From Bacillus sp. ISL-34 (GTDB lineage Bacteria; Bacillota; Bacilli; Bacillales; DSM-1321): a stretch of DNA of 64,000 bases. The translations under genes and the position numbers were made by a program. The stretch spans positions 62,001 through 126,000 of the forward strand of contig NZ_JAGGQJ010000025.1 of the NCBI RefSeq assembly GCF_018613325.1, written 5' to 3'. Positions 63,111-64,000 of this stretch are shown piece by piece (position 1 is the first letter of the stretch; each line of letters starts with the position of its first letter). Under the pieces are notes generated by a model. It ran no database searches and was not told where the DNA came from. It worked only from the letters and a program-made list of their open reading frames with translations.

Positions 63111-64000
63111 TTATTCTCCTGCCGTCATCATTACTGTGGTAATTAAAATTTTCGTTCCATAGATAAGTGCTTGTAAGTTAAACTTCATATCCGGATGGTG
63201 CAGACCAGGCGTTAAATCGCAGCCTAACCCTATCATGGTTGCTGTTAGATCAGGATTTTTGGCTGTATAAAAATGAAAATCCTCGCCTCCTTGAGAAACA
63301 CAGACTGGAACGACATTTTCCGTCCCGAGGATATCTCCTATTGCGGCCTCAGCCAGCTTTATCGCTTTTTCATGCAAGCTCGCAGCTGGGACAAATTCTT
63401 CCGAAGACCAGGAGATCGATGTTTCCGATTGTTCCATTGTTTGGTCAAAAGCTTCCTTCGTTAAGCGATTTAGTTCATTCATTACATCATTTGACTGCGC
63501 TCGGGCATCAATAGCAAAGACAGCTGTTTCAGGAATAACGTTTGATGCTTTGTTGTTTGTTTCAAATTGAGTCATTTTGATGGAATAAGGAATTTCGGTT
63601 TCCAGATTAATCTGCTGTAATTTTTGGACAAGCAAAGCTGCTGCCTCGATTACATTTATTCCATCTTGCGGACGGGATGCATGGGCCTGAATGCCTTTGA
63701 TTGTTCCCCTTATTGTTTCGGCAGAGCCATGGACAATGACGGGGGAAGCCTTCATATAAGGAACCTCCGTACTGGGTCTTACATGTACCCCGAATAAATA
63801 TGTAACATTCTCCAACGCGCCATCATTGATCATTTGAAGAGCGCCTTCTCCTTTTTCTTCCGCAGGCTGAAATATAAATCGCAGAGTGTGTTTAGGCCGG
63901 ATTCCGCTGGAGGCAATGGCCAATGCTGTATATAAAACCATTGTGCTATGTGCGTCGTGTCCACATGAATGATTGGCCTTTACAATTCCATCTACTTCCT
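63111..64000 (-). CDS. M20-family N-acyl amino acid deacylase (N-terminus beyond window)
   Basis: About 296 residues of a metallo-amidohydrolase whose start lies past the window edge. The visible part opens with SCGHDAHSTM, then FQPAEEKGEGA, the lid domain, and GGEDFHFY near the end. In this cluster it would remove the succinyl group from the L-isomer formed by the racemase. It differs clearly from the M20 enzyme at 52972-54147. It ends just upstream of the permease start, 36 bp away. Confidence 0.9.
   Translation of the reverse strand, partial: EVDGIVKANHSCGHDAHSTMVLYTALAIASSGIRPKHTLRFIFQPAEEKGEGALQMINDGALENVTYLFGVHVRPSTEVPYMKASPVIVHGSAETIRGTIKGIQAHASRPQDGINVIEAAALLVQKLQQINLETEIPYSIKMTQFETNNKASNVIPETAVFAIDARAQSNDVMNELNRLTKEAFDQTMEQSETSISWSSEEFVPAASLHEKAIKLAEAAIGDILGTENVVPVCVSQGGEDFHFYTAKNPDLTATMIGLGCDLTPGLHHPDMKFNLQALIYGTKILITTVMMTAGE

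Overview
The window looks like chromosomal DNA of a Gram-positive, low-to-moderate GC, spore-former-type Bacillaceae (Bacillus/Peribacillus-like). The evidence is strong AGGAGG-type ribosome sites with frequent TTG/GTG starts, a TatAd-type Tat subunit, a YesMN-type sensor/regulator pair, a RhaEW-type fused rhamnulose aldolase/dehydrogenase, a CstR-type persulfide operon and a YerD-type glutamate synthase-like protein. No rRNA, tRNA, CRISPR array or intact insertion sequence was seen. Almost all genes lie on the minus strand; the exceptions are the GTP cyclohydrolase II-like gene and the acetolactate synthase/aldehyde dehydrogenase pair. The first and last genes are cut by the window edges.

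Positions 1-15.5 kb: sugar uptake and catabolism. A ribose/AI-2/rhamnose-type ABC transporter (binding lipoprotein, two permeases, double ATPase) is co-transcribed behind a PfkB kinase and an AlsE/Rpe-like epimerase. Just upstream is a sensing module of a second binding lipoprotein, a YesM-type histidine kinase and a YesN-type AraC regulator, with overlapping genes. L-rhamnose isomerase and a fused rhamnulose-1-phosphate aldolase/dehydrogenase follow, but no rhamnulokinase is visible.

Positions 16-24 kb: a stand-alone GTP cyclohydrolase II-like protein, a decayed sodium:solute symporter, a PhoX-type secreted phosphatase with its own TatA and a short secreted metallophosphoesterase, an integrase remnant, and a Dus-family tRNA dihydrouridine synthase.

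Positions 24-30 kb: a reactive-sulfur (persulfide) detoxification locus with a CstR-type repressor, a YdhR-like protein, DsrE2, several rhodaneses, two TusA domains, a rhodanese-metallo-beta-lactamase fusion and a TauE exporter. Several CstR-like operators are visible. The best one sits inside a sigma-A promoter spacer whose transcript would start in a 10-copy, 21-bp tandem repeat. One rhodanese carries an in-frame stop and a DsrE gene has decayed.

Positions 30-46 kb: aromatic acid catabolism. An AroY/UbiD-type decarboxylase with UbiX and a flavin-reductase-fold protein lies behind a MerR-type promoter and next to a MerR regulator. An eight-gene catechol ortho-cleavage operon (cyclase-like hydrolase, carboxymuconolactone decarboxylase-like protein, pcaI, pcaJ, catB, DUF3870 protein, thiolase, catA) and a separate enol-lactonase-like hydrolase complete the path to succinyl-CoA and acetyl-CoA, except that no catC is present. 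Two permeases probably serve uptake. The operon and the hydrolase gene are each preceded by a related structured leader RNA ending in a terminator, with compensatory base changes between the copies. This is the best candidate here for an undescribed regulatory system.

Positions 46-64 kb: decayed GNAT and TctA fragments, the YerD-like protein, the acetolactate synthase/aldehyde dehydrogenase pair, an M20 amidohydrolase/carbamoylase/transporter set, two secreted cell-wall-type proteins (VanW-like and a Cys/His protein), and a probable D-to-L amino acid conversion cluster (N-succinylamino acid racemase type, GNAT acyltransferase, amino acid permease, M20 deacylase).
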